DNA from: Chitinophagales bacterium
Lineage (GTDB): Bacteria; Bacteroidota; Bacteroidia; Chitinophagales; Saprospiraceae
Assembly: GCA_022360175.1 (NCBI GenBank)
Contig: JAKSDI010000274.1
Location: forward strand, 1-59,152
DNA: 59,152 nt
Reading direction: 5' to 3'
In this document: positions 7,720 through 17,402 of the stretch, piece after piece
Position numbering within the stretch: the stretch's first letter is position 1
How the letters are laid out: each line of letters begins with the position of its first letter
The notes under the pieces: model-generated
The model's input: the letters and a program-made list of their open reading frames with translations, nothing else
Databases searched by the model: none
What the model was told of the DNA's origin: nothing
Made by a program: the position numbers and the translations under genes

Positions 7720-8757
7720 TCACTCCACATCCTTCACACAACGAAAACCCGCATGATTAAAGCTTGAATCTTCACTTGACCTCATACGGCGAGCTACCCT
7801 ATAACCACTACAATAACTATCATGGCATAAGAAAGAACCTCCACGCATGGAACGCTTGAGCATTCCGGGTTCCTGAGGATCAAAGGAAGAATCAGGGCCT
7901 GCTGGATTAGTGATCATCCGATCAGAGCGAGAGAGACTATAAGCTTCGTAGTGGTATTTATCGGCTGTCCACTCCCATACGTTGCCCGCCATTTCATAAA
8001 GGCCATAACCGTTGGCAGGGAATGTTTTAACGGGAGCGGTAGTGATATAACCGTCTTCCTCTGTGTTCTTATAAGGGAAGGGGCCTTGCCAGAAATTAGC
8101 CAATTCGACAGCCTGAGAGGCAGGCTTATTACCCCAGGGATATTTGGGATCATCCAGGCCTCCCATGGCAGCCCATTCCCACTCCGCTTCTGTAGGGAGG
8201 CGCTTACCAACCCAGTCAGCATAGGCTTTCGCATCTTCCCATGCGATGTGTACAACGGGGTGATTCATGCGCCCCTTTATATTACTTCCCGGTCCTTCTG
8301 GTTGGCGCCAATTGGCATTCGTTGTCCAGGCCCACCATTGGGAGTAGTTGTTTAAATCTACCGGGCCACTGGTAGGTTGGAATATCAGTGAGCCGGGCAA
8401 TAACAAACTATCCGGTGGTTTAGGGGTATCGGGAGGCAAGGTTTTTGCCATCTCTTCCCAATTGATGGGGCGCTCTGCTACAGTGATATAATTGGTAGCT
8501 TCTACAAAGGCTTCAAATTGTTGATTGGTCACTTCATGCTCATCCATCCAGAAAGCGGATAACTGCACTTTGCGGCGGGGTAATTCATCTGGGCTTGCTT
8601 GTTTGGACTTGCCTCCCATCAGGTATTCTCCGGAAGAAATCAAGACCATTCCTTCTGGCTTTTCGCCTGAAGCCGTTAATTGTTGTTGTGGTGTTTTTTC
8701 ATTTTGGCAGGCTAGTAGTAAACCTGCTATGATGAATGCACTCAGGTATATTTTCAT
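7720..8757 (-). CDS. Formylglycine-generating enzyme (SUMF1 family) lipoprotein
   Basis: 345 residues. Residues 1-17 are a lipoprotein signal with lipobox LLAC. The FGE-sulfatase domain spans about 35-342, with MVLISSGEYLMGG, FWMDEHEVTN, VGKRLPTEAEWEWAA and GNVWEWTAD. Both cysteines of the active site seen in human SUMF1 are present, in RGGSFLCHDSYCSGYRVARR (Cys311 and Cys316), unlike GldJ/GldK-type relatives, which usually lack them. It could therefore oxidise a sulfatase Cys to formylglycine in the periplasm. No sulfatase is encoded in the window. It is upstream of, and 15 bp from, the T9SS type B gene. Confidence 0.85.
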   Translation of the reverse strand: MKIYLSAFIIAGLLLACQNEKTPQQQLTASGEKPEGMVLISSGEYLMGGKSKQASPDELPRRKVQLSAFWMDEHEVTNQQFEAFVEATNYITVAERPINWEEMAKTLPPDTPKPPDSLLLPGSLIFQPTSGPVDLNNYSQWWAWTTNANWRQPEGPGSNIKGRMNHPVVHIAWEDAKAYADWVGKRLPTEAEWEWAAMGGLDDPKYPWGNKPASQAVELANFWQGPFPYKNTEEDGYITTAPVKTFPANGYGLYEMAGNVWEWTADKYHYEAYSLSRSDRMITNPAGPDSSFDPQEPGMLKRSMRGGSFLCHDSYCSGYRVARRMRSSEDSSFNHAGFRCVKDVE

Positions 8758-8772
8758 TTAGCAAATGTTATG

Positions 8773-8804
8773 GACTTCAAATCTAATTTTTTTGATTTGA
8801 AGTC
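8773..8804 (-). promoter_or_regulatory. Hairpin in the 5' region of the FGE-like gene
   Basis: A perfect 11-bp inverted repeat (GACTTCAAATC / GATTTGAAGTC, 10-nt loop) begins 16 bp upstream of the FGE start codon. On the transcribed strand the loop is an A-run, so it is not an ordinary terminator. It may be a leader hairpin or an operator. Confidence 0.45.
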
Positions 8805-8955
8805 ATCTCATTTGGCCAAGAAAATATATCAGCGAATTCATTGATGGTAGATGAATTTATTGAGCTCTGTCGAATAATATCAAAGTCATATGTTTATGTG
8901 TGAGTATCTCACTACTCTGATTGACGAATGCAATTTGCTACCACAAAATAGAAAT

Positions 8956-8982
8956 GCCCCGGACTGATCATACAGCCGGGGC
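8956..8982 (-). terminator. Probable terminator after the A-B-A-B secreted protein gene
   Basis: GC-rich 7-bp stem (GCCCCGG / CCGGGGC, 13-nt loop) about 40 bp after the stop codon at 9022. On the minus strand it is followed by a U-rich stretch (CATTTCTATTTT). Confidence 0.55.
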
Positions 8983-9021
8983 CCTCTAAGTACTTTAATG
9001 TACTAACTTACTCTCTAGTTT

Positions 9022-11343
9022 CTACTCTTTAATCAACTTTGTAGTATAGAGTTTACCATTGCTATTTACGAGTGCTATATACACTCCAGAAGCAAGAGGG
9101 TTTGCATCTAGCTGATAAGTCTCTGTATGAGGCTGCCACTTTCCTACTATCTTACCAGAAGCAGCATATAATATGATTTGATCCATCAAAGCAGGAGCCG
9201 TAATTCGGAATTGATCATTAGATGGATTGGGATATACTTCTAACTGGCCATAAACAGGTGCTGTAGTATTATTTGGGCTATCATTATAATAGTAAATGTT
9301 GTCTAGATAAATAGTACTTGTACCAGGAGGAAGGCTGGAAATGATGAACTGAGAAATATCAGATTGGTTCATATCCATGAAGTCCATTAAAGGGATATCC
9401 AGGCCTACCCATTCTTCCTGTGCAAGGCCTTCAAATGGAATTTCAAATTCCGTATCATTATCACCACCGAATCCATCCATGCCAAAGTCTACCAGTTTGA
9501 TGCGGAAAGTTTCGCTATTAGGTGTCCAGATATCTACATGCAAGTGAGTCATCTCAGCTGCTTCCAGATTGATTGCATTAGCACCTAGAGTTTCGATACC
9601 CGCAAAATCCAATGCAGAATATTTTTTAGTAGGATTGCCTTCTATTTCTATATCTTCCAGATTGGCAGCACTCCAGCTTGTTAGCCAGGTATCTACTGCT
9701 ACATCTGTATAAACATCGCTATACATAGAAATCACCAAAGAAGGATCTTCATCTGGATCTGGTGCTGCTACCATTGGTGCTGGCTCATCATCTACTGTTG
9801 TAGTTCCAGTAAATATGACATCATCCCAGAAATAGACAACATCTTCCATTGGACTTGTACCGAAGTCAAAAAAGATAGATAACTTGTCATAGCTTGCATT
9901 AAAATCCAAAGCAGGCGTACCATCTACATTATTCTTGAATTCAAATTCCACTACTTCCCAATCATTGGCAACGGTAGTATTGGTTTGCGTTTCCACACTA
10001 ACACCTGCATCCACTGAAGATTCTACTTTTAAGCGTACTGGCACATCGGCTGCTGGAGCCCATACCCTTACGGAAATAATAGTTGCTTCTTCAGAGAACG
10101 GAATTGCTGTAGCAAAACCAGGATCATTCGGGCTCCCTCCCATATTTTCTGAGAGGGTTGTTCCTGCCCATGGTTCAGCACCTGCTGTTTTAGTAGATTG
10201 AACAACATTATTGCCAGGACTGGTGGCATCGTCTATAATTTCAGATGCGGCTCCACCAAAGTCGATTAGTGAATAAAGCACATCAGGATCATCAAAAGTA
10301 ACTGGTAAATCCATCTGATCTCCGGTCAATACAACTTCTTTATAATAGTAGATGTTGTCCAGATAAATAGTACTGCTACCTGCAGGATCACTGGAAATGA
10401 TAAACTGAGAAATATCAGATTGATTCATTATAAAATCAGTCAACGGAATATCGAGGCTTACCCATTGTGCCTGATCCAATGCAAAGGAAAGTTCCGTTTC
10501 TGAATCATTACCATTACCAAAGCCATCGCCACCAAAGTCTACCAGCTTGATGCGAAAAGCTGTACTATTAGGTGTCCATACATCCAGATGCAAGTGGGTC
10601 ATCTCAGCTGTTTCCAAATCAATGGCGTTATCTCCTAATGTTTCTATTCCTGCAAAATTGAGACTAGTATACAGTTTGGTTGGATTGCTTTCGATTTCTA
10701 TATCTTCCAGATTAGCCGCACTCCAGTTTGTCAGCCAGGTATCCACTGTTACATCATCATATGCATCACTAAACATGGAAATGACATCGGCTGCATCTTC
10801 ATCTGGATTAGGTGCTGCTGTCAGTGGCTCCATTGGTGGTGCTACTGTAAATTGTTCTAGGTTATCCCAGTAAAATACCATATCATCTGCAGCTACTACA
10901 TTGAAATTCATGAATACAGTAACGGAAGTAAAGACTAATGCTCCCTCGCTGCTAAAATCAAAAGTAAGTTCCTGCCACTCGCCAGCAGCTGCGGTAAACA
11001 TCGCCTGGCGTTCTGCATTCACCGCTCCTTCCAGCTTAAGCAAAACAGGTACATTAGTCATAGGAGACCATACCTGCATTGAAAAGCCTTTATCGGCAGA
11101 AATATCTACATTCTGATCTGGAATATTTACTCCTGCGAAAGCAGCATTAGCGGGAACTGTATTTTCAGCTACCTTGCTACTTGTATTGATTCCTGAAGCA
11201 TCTGGATTATCAATCACCTGAGTAGTTGAACCGTTGAAATCATTAAAAGTAGGCGCAGTACCTTCAAAGTCAAATATAGTAGTCTGGGAAAAACCCAGAA
11301 TAGGCATTAGGCCTATGAAAACTAGTAGAGTAAAGTATTTCAT
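9022..11343 (-). CDS. Secreted modular protein (A-B-A-B beta-sandwich modules) with T9SS type A tail
   Basis: 773 residues when started at the ATG at 11341-11343, which gives a clean signal peptide (MKYFTLLVFIGLMPILGFSQ). An in-frame start 90 bp upstream would bury it. Two alternating modules are each present twice. Module A (~170 aa, FDFEGTAPTF type) resembles carbohydrate-binding beta-sandwiches; module B (~170 aa) contains DTWLTNWSAANLEDIEIE and IYLDNIYYY in both copies. The last ~75 residues are a T9SS type A domain (LEVYPNPSNDQF). It lies 140 bp downstream of the GH3 beta-glucosidase gene on the same strand. I infer a glucan-binding surface or secreted protein; no catalytic domain is recognised. 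Confidence 0.75.
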   Translation of the reverse strand: MKYFTLLVFIGLMPILGFSQTTIFDFEGTAPTFNDFNGSTTQVIDNPDASGINTSSKVAENTVPANAAFAGVNIPDQNVDISADKGFSMQVWSPMTNVPVLLKLEGAVNAERQAMFTAAAGEWQELTFDFSSEGALVFTSVTVFMNFNVVAADDMVFYWDNLEQFTVAPPMEPLTAAPNPDEDAADVISMFSDAYDDVTVDTWLTNWSAANLEDIEIESNPTKLYTSLNFAGIETLGDNAIDLETAEMTHLHLDVWTPNSTAFRIKLVDFGGDGFGNGNDSETELSFALDQAQWVSLDIPLTDFIMNQSDISQFIISSDPAGSSTIYLDNIYYYKEVVLTGDQMDLPVTFDDPDVLYSLIDFGGAASEIIDDATSPGNNVVQSTKTAGAEPWAGTTLSENMGGSPNDPGFATAIPFSEEATIISVRVWAPAADVPVRLKVESSVDAGVSVETQTNTTVANDWEVVEFEFKNNVDGTPALDFNASYDKLSIFFDFGTSPMEDVVYFWDDVIFTGTTTVDDEPAPMVAAPDPDEDPSLVISMYSDVYTDVAVDTWLTSWSAANLEDIEIEGNPTKKYSALDFAGIETLGANAINLEAAEMTHLHVDIWTPNSETFRIKLVDFGMDGFGGDNDTEFEIPFEGLAQEEWVGLDIPLMDFMDMNQSDISQFIISSLPPGTSTIYLDNIYYYNDSPNNTTAPVYGQLEVYPNPSNDQFRITAPALMDQIILYAASGKIVGKWQPHTETYQLDANPLASGVYIALVNSNGKLYTTKLIKE

Positions 11344-11388
11344 AATATATACATTGTTTAGTAGTGATCTTATCATATGGTGGCATAG

Positions 11389-11445
11389 CTCTACAAGACG
11401 TATGACTTGCCAGTATTCTACCAGCTCAGTCATACGCTTATAGAG
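11389..11445 (-). repeat. Long imperfect stem-loop between GH3 and A-B-A-B genes
   Basis: Arms 11389-11407 and 11428-11445 pair over 18-19 nt with one bulge and one mismatch, enclosing a 20-nt loop. It lies in the transcribed gap between the GH3 stop (11483) and the next start (11343). No poly-U follows directly. It could set the ratio of the two mRNAs by attenuation or processing. Confidence 0.6.
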
Positions 11446-11482
11446 TGGTCCACATTTATGTTCAAAATTCTATTGCTGTATT

Positions 11483-13774
11483 TTAGTGTTTTGTTCCAAC
11501 CAACTCAAATTCTCCCATCAGTCCTTCTTCTGAACTACTGCCAATCATGATGCCAAACATGCCTGGTTCGGCAGCCCATTCTCCTTTTGCAGTGTAAAAT
11601 TGTAGCAGCTTTTTATCGATAATAAAAGAAACAGTAGTGCTTTCGCCTGCTTCCAATGCTACCAACTGAAAGCCTTTGAGTTCTTTTACCGGACGAGTGA
11701 CAGAGGCAAATCGGTCGTGCAGATATAGCTGTACGACCTCTTTACCTTTTAGTGTTCCTGTGTTTTTTAATGTTATAGAGGCCTTTATAGCATCATCACC
11801 CGTAAACTTGTTTTTGCTAAGCTGAAGATTGCTATATTCAAAAGTGGTATAACTTAATCCATAACCAAATGGAAATAGCGGACTATTTTCTTCATCAATA
11901 TAATGCGACCAGAATACCAGCTTATCACCAGGACTTACAGGACGTCCTGTTGACTTATGGTTATAATAAATAGGTACCTGTCCTAAGCTACGAGGAAAGC
12001 TAACGGGTAATTTTCCAGAAGGATTATAATCGCCATAGAGTACCTGTGCGATGGCATGCCCGCTTTGAGTACCTAACTGCCACGCTTCTACAATGGCAGG
12101 AATATTTTCAGCGGCCCAGGGCAAAGCTAGTGGGCGGCCATTATTCAGCACCAGTACAACATTCGGATTGGCAGCGTAAACAGTTTCCAACAACTCTTGC
12201 TGTACACCCGGTAGGCTTATATTTGTTCTGCTACGCCCTTCACCTGACTGAAAACCATGTTCTCCTAATACCATGACTACTACATCTGCTTCTTTAGCAG
12301 TAGCTACTGCTTCTGCAAAGCCTGTTTTGTCTGTTGTGTTAATCTCCATCTCAGTAATAAAGGCAGTATTACCAATTGCTAATTCAGCACCGCTCGCATA
12401 CCTAATTTCATTGCCAGCATATACTTTCATTGCCTCCAGAACAGACACAGCAGTATTGTCATCTGCCGCTAGTCGCCAACTGCCAAGCGGACTATTATTG
12501 TCTGCTGCCAGCGTACCAATCAAAGCAATCTTTTGTCCTTCTTTTTTCAATGGCAACAGCCCTCGCTCATTTTTAAGTAGCACAATAGATTTTTTAGCCA
12601 TATCCAAGCAAGCATCCATTATTTCTTTACTACCTGTCACTTCCTTTTCACGAGCTGCATCACAATAGCGATACGGATCATCAAATAAGCCTAACTCGTA
12701 CTTCACATGTAAAACACGAGCTGCAGCATCATCTATTAATATCTCATCTATTACACCTTCTCGCACTAATGAGGCAAGCTCCTCCACATAAGCGTAGGAT
12801 TCCATATCCATATCAGAACCTGCTTCAACTGCCAATTCTGCTGCATGGCTAGTATCACGAGCATGACCATGTGCAATCATTTCATTGATAGACCCCCAAT
12901 CAGATACCACAAAACCTTCAAAACCCCAATCACCTTTCAGTATGTCTCGTAGTAAATAGGCATTACCCGTAGCAGGGATACCATTGAGCTCATTAAATGC
13001 ATTCATAAAGGTTTTCACCCCTGCTTCTTTAGCTGCTTTAAATGGTGGAAGCACTACATTGTGCAAGGTAGACCTACCAATATCTACAGTATTATAATCA
13101 CGACCAGCTTCTGCAAATCCATACGCAGCATAGTGTTTTGCACAAGCAGCAATAGTATGTGGAGATGCCAGATCTTCTCCCTGAAAACCACGCACTCGTG
13201 CAGCAGCCACTTCGCACCCCAGATAAGTATCCTCTCCTGCGCCTTCCATCACACGCCCCCAACGAGCATCTCGGCTAATGTCTACCATAGGTGCAAAAGT
13301 CCAATTGATTCCAGCTGCCGCCGCCTCTTTAGCAGCCATTGCAGCAGATTTATGTATGGCTTCCAGGTCCCAGCTTGCTGCTTCTGCCAGCGGAATGGGA
13401 CTTTGCGTTTTGTAGCCGTGAATAACATCAAACCCAATTATCAAAGGAATACCTAGTCGAGTTTCTTCAACGGCAATTTTCTGTACAGCGCGCACATTTT
13501 CCACACCGCGCACATTGAGCATAGAGCCAACCCATCCATTTCTGAGATGCTCGTACTTCTTAGCAGCGGTACCATTTTCAGGGGCAGGACCAGTCACATT
13601 CCAAAAGCCATTATACTGATTCATCTGGCCGATTTTCTCTTCCAGCGTCATCTGTTCCAATAAAGATTCTACTTGTTTTTCGTATTGCATTGATTGAGCA
13701 GTGATACTAAAAGCTGCCATTATAAAAAGTGCAGCTAAAAATGATTTAATTGTTCGCATAAGTTTTTGGCTCAT
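11483..13774 (-). CDS. bglX: Glycoside hydrolase family 3 beta-glucosidase (BglX-like)
   Basis: 763 residues, the usual length for BglX. A signal peptide covers about 1-27 (start at M1 or M6). The GH3 N-terminal TIM barrel spans about 33-360, with the conserved KHYAAYG (Lys213-His214) and the nucleophile Asp292 in GFVVSDWGS. The C-terminal domain spans about 395-620, and a fibronectin III-like domain follows (about 680-755, FEYSNLQLSK then LKNTGTLKGKEVVQLYL). It removes terminal glucose from beta-glucan oligosaccharides in the periplasm. It is placed between a Y_Y_Y/LuxR regulator and a glucan-binding-type secreted protein, all on the minus strand. Symbol by family resemblance. Confidence 0.9.
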   Translation of the reverse strand: MSQKLMRTIKSFLAALFIMAAFSITAQSMQYEKQVESLLEQMTLEEKIGQMNQYNGFWNVTGPAPENGTAAKKYEHLRNGWVGSMLNVRGVENVRAVQKIAVEETRLGIPLIIGFDVIHGYKTQSPIPLAEAASWDLEAIHKSAAMAAKEAAAAGINWTFAPMVDISRDARWGRVMEGAGEDTYLGCEVAAARVRGFQGEDLASPHTIAACAKHYAAYGFAEAGRDYNTVDIGRSTLHNVVLPPFKAAKEAGVKTFMNAFNELNGIPATGNAYLLRDILKGDWGFEGFVVSDWGSINEMIAHGHARDTSHAAELAVEAGSDMDMESYAYVEELASLVREGVIDEILIDDAAARVLHVKYELGLFDDPYRYCDAAREKEVTGSKEIMDACLDMAKKSIVLLKNERGLLPLKKEGQKIALIGTLAADNNSPLGSWRLAADDNTAVSVLEAMKVYAGNEIRYASGAELAIGNTAFITEMEINTTDKTGFAEAVATAKEADVVVMVLGEHGFQSGEGRSRTNISLPGVQQELLETVYAANPNVVLVLNNGRPLALPWAAENIPAIVEAWQLGTQSGHAIAQVLYGDYNPSGKLPVSFPRSLGQVPIYYNHKSTGRPVSPGDKLVFWSHYIDEENSPLFPFGYGLSYTTFEYSNLQLSKNKFTGDDAIKASITLKNTGTLKGKEVVQLYLHDRFASVTRPVKELKGFQLVALEAGESTTVSFIIDKKLLQFYTAKGEWAAEPGMFGIMIGSSSEEGLMGEFELVGTKH

Positions 13775-14198
13775 ATCCAGTGATGATTATATCGAAGTTG
13801 ACTGAAACTTCATTCATTCTGCAACAAATACTAGCGTCAACAGATAATCCCAAAATGATTGCTATGTATCACTACAAACTTACGACTGAGGCTTCAATGG
13901 CTAAAAAAAAACGCCACAACAAGAATCATACAAGCCAAATTTTTTTTCAATTTCAAGCGATTAGGCAATCAAAAACATGGTAGTAGCCCATATTTACTAG
14001 CAATAATTGCTTACAATCAAACAAACATCCTATTAGCTTATTAGCCTTTATTCATAGGCATATATAGGTAGTGTATAGGTAATGTTGTGGTGAAATATGA
14101 CAGGATATAGATAGAGATAGAGGTATTGCATCTTCAACTCCCAGATGAAGGAAGCTCTATTGTTTTAATCGGGGTTTCTGATTTCCAGATTGGAGGTA
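13775..14198. other. Gap without a gene
   Basis: 424 bp between the regulator stop and the GH3 start. I see no gene or strong hairpin. A perfect match to the Bacteroidota -7 element (TAAGTTTG on the minus strand, 13875-13882) lies about 100 bp upstream of the GH3 gene, but no -33 TTG at the right distance. Confidence 0.5.
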
Positions 14199-16997
14199 TT
14201 ATATAGCCAGGATATGCTCTACCAAACCTTCATCATGTCCCAATTCCATTTTTTTTCGTAAACGATAACGTTTCACCTCTACACTTCTTACAGAAATATT
14301 GAGAAGAGGGGCTACCTCTTTAGAAGAAAGATTAAGCCGTAGGTAAGCACATAACTTAAGGTCGTTGTGAGTGAGGTTAGGATGCTTTTCCTGTATTTTT
14401 TTAAAAAAGTCCTGATCCGCATTTTCGAAAGCTTCCTTGAAAAGATTCCAGGTTTCTTCCTCATCTGTATTTTTTTCAATGGTCTTTATGACATTGCGAA
14501 TGTTGCGATTAGGATCTTCTTTAGCTTGTAGTTCACCCCTAATCTGGTGGAGCAATTCATTCTTTTTTACCAGGCTCATTGTAGAGATTGCCAACTCTCG
14601 GTTTTTATTGTCAATATCTCGTTGTAATTGTTCATTCTTAAGACGTACCAGTTCCAGCTCTGATTCACGACGACGAGCTTCCATATTTCGTTCATTTTCT
14701 CGTCTTATCTTACGTTCCTGTTGACGGTAATAACGGGTATATGCCCGATGGATTGAGTAAAGCATCATCAAACCTCCCAAAATGTATAAAGCAATAGCAA
14801 ACCGAGATAAATACCATGGCCGTTGAATCGTAAAATGATAGACAATTGTATTGTCAGATATAGCGTCACCAACCATAGATCGTATTTCAAGCTTATAGCT
14901 GCCAAATGGTAAATTCCGAAAGCTAATGTTAGCTTGAGGTGACCATTCACTCCAATTATTATAAAAGCCTTCTAATCGATACTGATACTGTGGTATAAAG
15001 TACTTACTATATACTGGTACCGTAAAATGAAATGATAAGTTATTATTCTGATATGGAATATTCCCTTCGCTTTCTACAGATAAAAGTTGTATTTCATTAC
15101 TAATCGTACGGCAGCTTGCTCCTGTAAAATATAATTTGTGTTTATGAGCAGATATTTCCTTCATATCCAGCTTTAGATAACCACGAGCTGTACCAATCAG
15201 ATACTTATCCTCCTGCAATCGAGTGATATTTTCGTAACCAGACATGGCATTCAGCAACTTAGCAGGTATGGGGATAGATCGTCTTTTGGGCGCTGCGCTA
15301 AGTGTTCCTTCACTAAAATAGTAGATGTTATTTTTAGCAAACAACCAAAGCCTTCCTTCTTCATCTACACTCATTTTGCCAGATTCATACTCTTCTATTG
15401 TCAAACCATCACTCATAAAAGTATCCTGCAGAAATCCTTTTGAGAAGTCAACCAGGCTAAACATTCCTTCCTGTGAATAATAGAGTATATCTTCATTAAA
15501 AGTAGCCAGTCCTGCATTTTCACCTTTCTTGGGGTAATCATAAGCTTTAAAATTAGCTGTTTGCCTAAATTCTTTATCCAGCTTTACCCCAAATACTCCT
15601 TTATATTCATGGCTCACGTATACTTCATCAGGAGATTGATACTCCAAATATCGAGCAGAATAATCAAAGCCTTCTATTTTATTTCTATACTGCCACTGTC
15701 CCTCTTTTCTTTCTAATAGAGAAACTCCATAAAAATCTCCTTGCAAAAGGAAATCCGGCTGGTCATCAACAACACTAAACTTCCAAACACCATGCTCATT
15801 AAAAATCGAATGGGCCTGTTTGTCATCAATCAAAAATGTTCCTGCATTATGAGCACAAAACAATTGATCTTCATATTGAAAAAGAGACCACACCTGTTCT
15901 TTTGTTCCTTCTACCAGGGTAAAGTTTCCATTCTGATCTTCAGATTGATAAAACAATCCCTGATTCGTACCTAAATAAAGTACCTCCTGATGAATTGCTG
16001 CCGCATATACGGTACCTAATTGACCTGTTTTATCAATATACTCTCTAATTGGTGAAGATAAATTCACATAACTGATGCCATTATCGGTGCCAGCCCAAAC
16101 ATTGCCATTTTGATCTTCATATAATGATAGAATAGTATTGTTTGAAATACCATCTTCCTGACGAAGATGATATTGTATATTCCCCCTTGGATATTGAATA
16201 AGTATCCCATCAGAAATGGTCCCAAATACCTGAGCTCCATTTTGTAGAGAAATAGCACTATAAATTCCTTTTCCTTTTAACTCTCCTGCTTGTTTGACTG
16301 GTGTTAAGCTTCCATTTTGCAATTGAAAACGCCCTTGTTCAGCAGTTTGAATCAACACTTGCCCCTGCTCAGATATCCAGATATGAATGATGCGCCCTAT
16401 CTCTGAAGGGTAATCAATCATCGCTTGTATTTGCCCCTGGTGGAGCGTATATATCTGCCTCGTTTTATCTGCAAAAAACAAGCCCGCCTGAGTTTTAAAT
16501 AAGCGATCTATACCATTGGGAGGAGTAATAGAATGAATGCTTTCATCTTCCAGATTATAGATAAAGATCTGATCAAGAGATTGGAATAAAAGGAAGTTTT
16601 CATGCTGTATAATGTTCCAAAAATGTTCGTCAAGCACAATATCCGCCTGTACTGATTTACTCAGGGAATGATATTGCAAGCGCCCCATTTCATCTGACTC
16701 CCAATAGCCGAACTCCATATAACAGCCCGTATATATCCTGTTTCCTACGGCTTTCACAGCGCGAATAATGGTCTCATTAGGCGAAGGATAAAGTGTCCAC
16801 TGCATTCCATTAAACTCCAGCAGGCCTTTATTATTTGCTACATAAATAAAACCATTAGATCCTTGCCCGAGCATCCAGTTTTGATTCCCCCCCTGATATT
16901 GTTCTGGTACAAAAGAAGTAATCGGAGGTAGTTCCTGCGAAAAAGCAGAAAACCAGATAGGAATAACGATTAAGAGGGAGTAGATTTTTAGCCGCAC
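14199..16997 (-). CDS. Y_Y_Y propeller sensor with LuxR-type DNA-binding domain
   Basis: 932 residues. A signal/anchor segment (about 1-20) precedes two seven-bladed 'Reg_prop' propeller domains (to about 640; for example GNVWAGTDNGISYVN). A Y_Y_Y (triple tyrosine) domain follows (about 655-725, PQYQYRLEGFYNNWSEW). A membrane helix (about 729-750) and a long coiled coil (about 755-830) lead to a C-terminal LuxR-type HTH (about 873-925, LSSKEVAPLLNISVRSVEVK). There is no kinase or receiver domain, so this one-protein sensor would bind DNA directly from the membrane. Such regulators control polysaccharide-use loci; it precedes the GH3 and A-B-A-B genes on the same strand. Confidence 0.85.
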   Translation of the reverse strand: MRLKIYSLLIVIPIWFSAFSQELPPITSFVPEQYQGGNQNWMLGQGSNGFIYVANNKGLLEFNGMQWTLYPSPNETIIRAVKAVGNRIYTGCYMEFGYWESDEMGRLQYHSLSKSVQADIVLDEHFWNIIQHENFLLFQSLDQIFIYNLEDESIHSITPPNGIDRLFKTQAGLFFADKTRQIYTLHQGQIQAMIDYPSEIGRIIHIWISEQGQVLIQTAEQGRFQLQNGSLTPVKQAGELKGKGIYSAISLQNGAQVFGTISDGILIQYPRGNIQYHLRQEDGISNNTILSLYEDQNGNVWAGTDNGISYVNLSSPIREYIDKTGQLGTVYAAAIHQEVLYLGTNQGLFYQSEDQNGNFTLVEGTKEQVWSLFQYEDQLFCAHNAGTFLIDDKQAHSIFNEHGVWKFSVVDDQPDFLLQGDFYGVSLLERKEGQWQYRNKIEGFDYSARYLEYQSPDEVYVSHEYKGVFGVKLDKEFRQTANFKAYDYPKKGENAGLATFNEDILYYSQEGMFSLVDFSKGFLQDTFMSDGLTIEEYESGKMSVDEEGRLWLFAKNNIYYFSEGTLSAAPKRRSIPIPAKLLNAMSGYENITRLQEDKYLIGTARGYLKLDMKEISAHKHKLYFTGASCRTISNEIQLLSVESEGNIPYQNNNLSFHFTVPVYSKYFIPQYQYRLEGFYNNWSEWSPQANISFRNLPFGSYKLEIRSMVGDAISDNTIVYHFTIQRPWYLSRFAIALYILGGLMMLYSIHRAYTRYYRQQERKIRRENERNMEARRRESELELVRLKNEQLQRDIDNKNRELAISTMSLVKKNELLHQIRGELQAKEDPNRNIRNVIKTIEKNTDEEETWNLFKEAFENADQDFFKKIQEKHPNLTHNDLKLCAYLRLNLSSKEVAPLLNISVRSVEVKRYRLRKKMELGHDEGLVEHILAI

Positions 16998-17118
16998 AAA
17001 ATTTATTAAAGAAGTTACTATAATAGCACCAGTGCTTTGTCAAGTATCAAAAGATGAGTGAAGTTGGAGTATTGATTTCGGAGAAATCATACCTTTTTTG
17101 CCTAGGCAAAAAAGCTCT

Positions 17119-17171
17119 CGACTTCGGATGAAGTCGCATATTATGTTATCATGCGATTTCATCCGAAGTCG
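17119..17171. repeat. 21-bp inverted repeat (large hairpin)
   Basis: Arms 17119-17139 and 17151-17171 pair over 21 nt with one mismatch; the loop is 11 nt. It lies in the 405-bp gap between the NTF2-like lipoprotein and the regulator. No poly-T tail follows on either strand, so it is not a typical terminator. The motif CGACTTC is repeated at 17205-17211. Confidence 0.8.
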
Positions 17172-17231
17172 AAATTTCCATCATAAGCCTTTTCAATAAA
17201 CTTTCGACTTCTCCGAAGCCTCTATCCGGCT

Positions 17232-17273
17232 TTTCAGTCTTAACAGATCACTATTGCTCTATTAAGACTGAAA
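17232..17273. repeat. 12-bp inverted repeat (second hairpin)
   Basis: TTTCAGTCTTAA at 17232-17243 and its exact reverse complement at 17262-17273, with an 18-nt spacer, 60 bp from the larger hairpin. No other feature is seen in the gap 16998-17402. Confidence 0.75.
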
Positions 17274-17402
17274 GGACAAGTAAAGACGTTGAAGAAATCA
17301 TCACTCCAATACCCTCCAGTTTTTCATCATTGACAGAGTACTGTATGTAAATATAAATATTAATTAATTCAGCTTGAGATAAAGTAACTCGAAACCACCA
17401 AC

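Noticed and set aside
11344-11433. Upstream 30-residue extension of the A-B-A-B protein
   Set aside because: It would bury a clean signal peptide and runs through the intergenic stem-loop.
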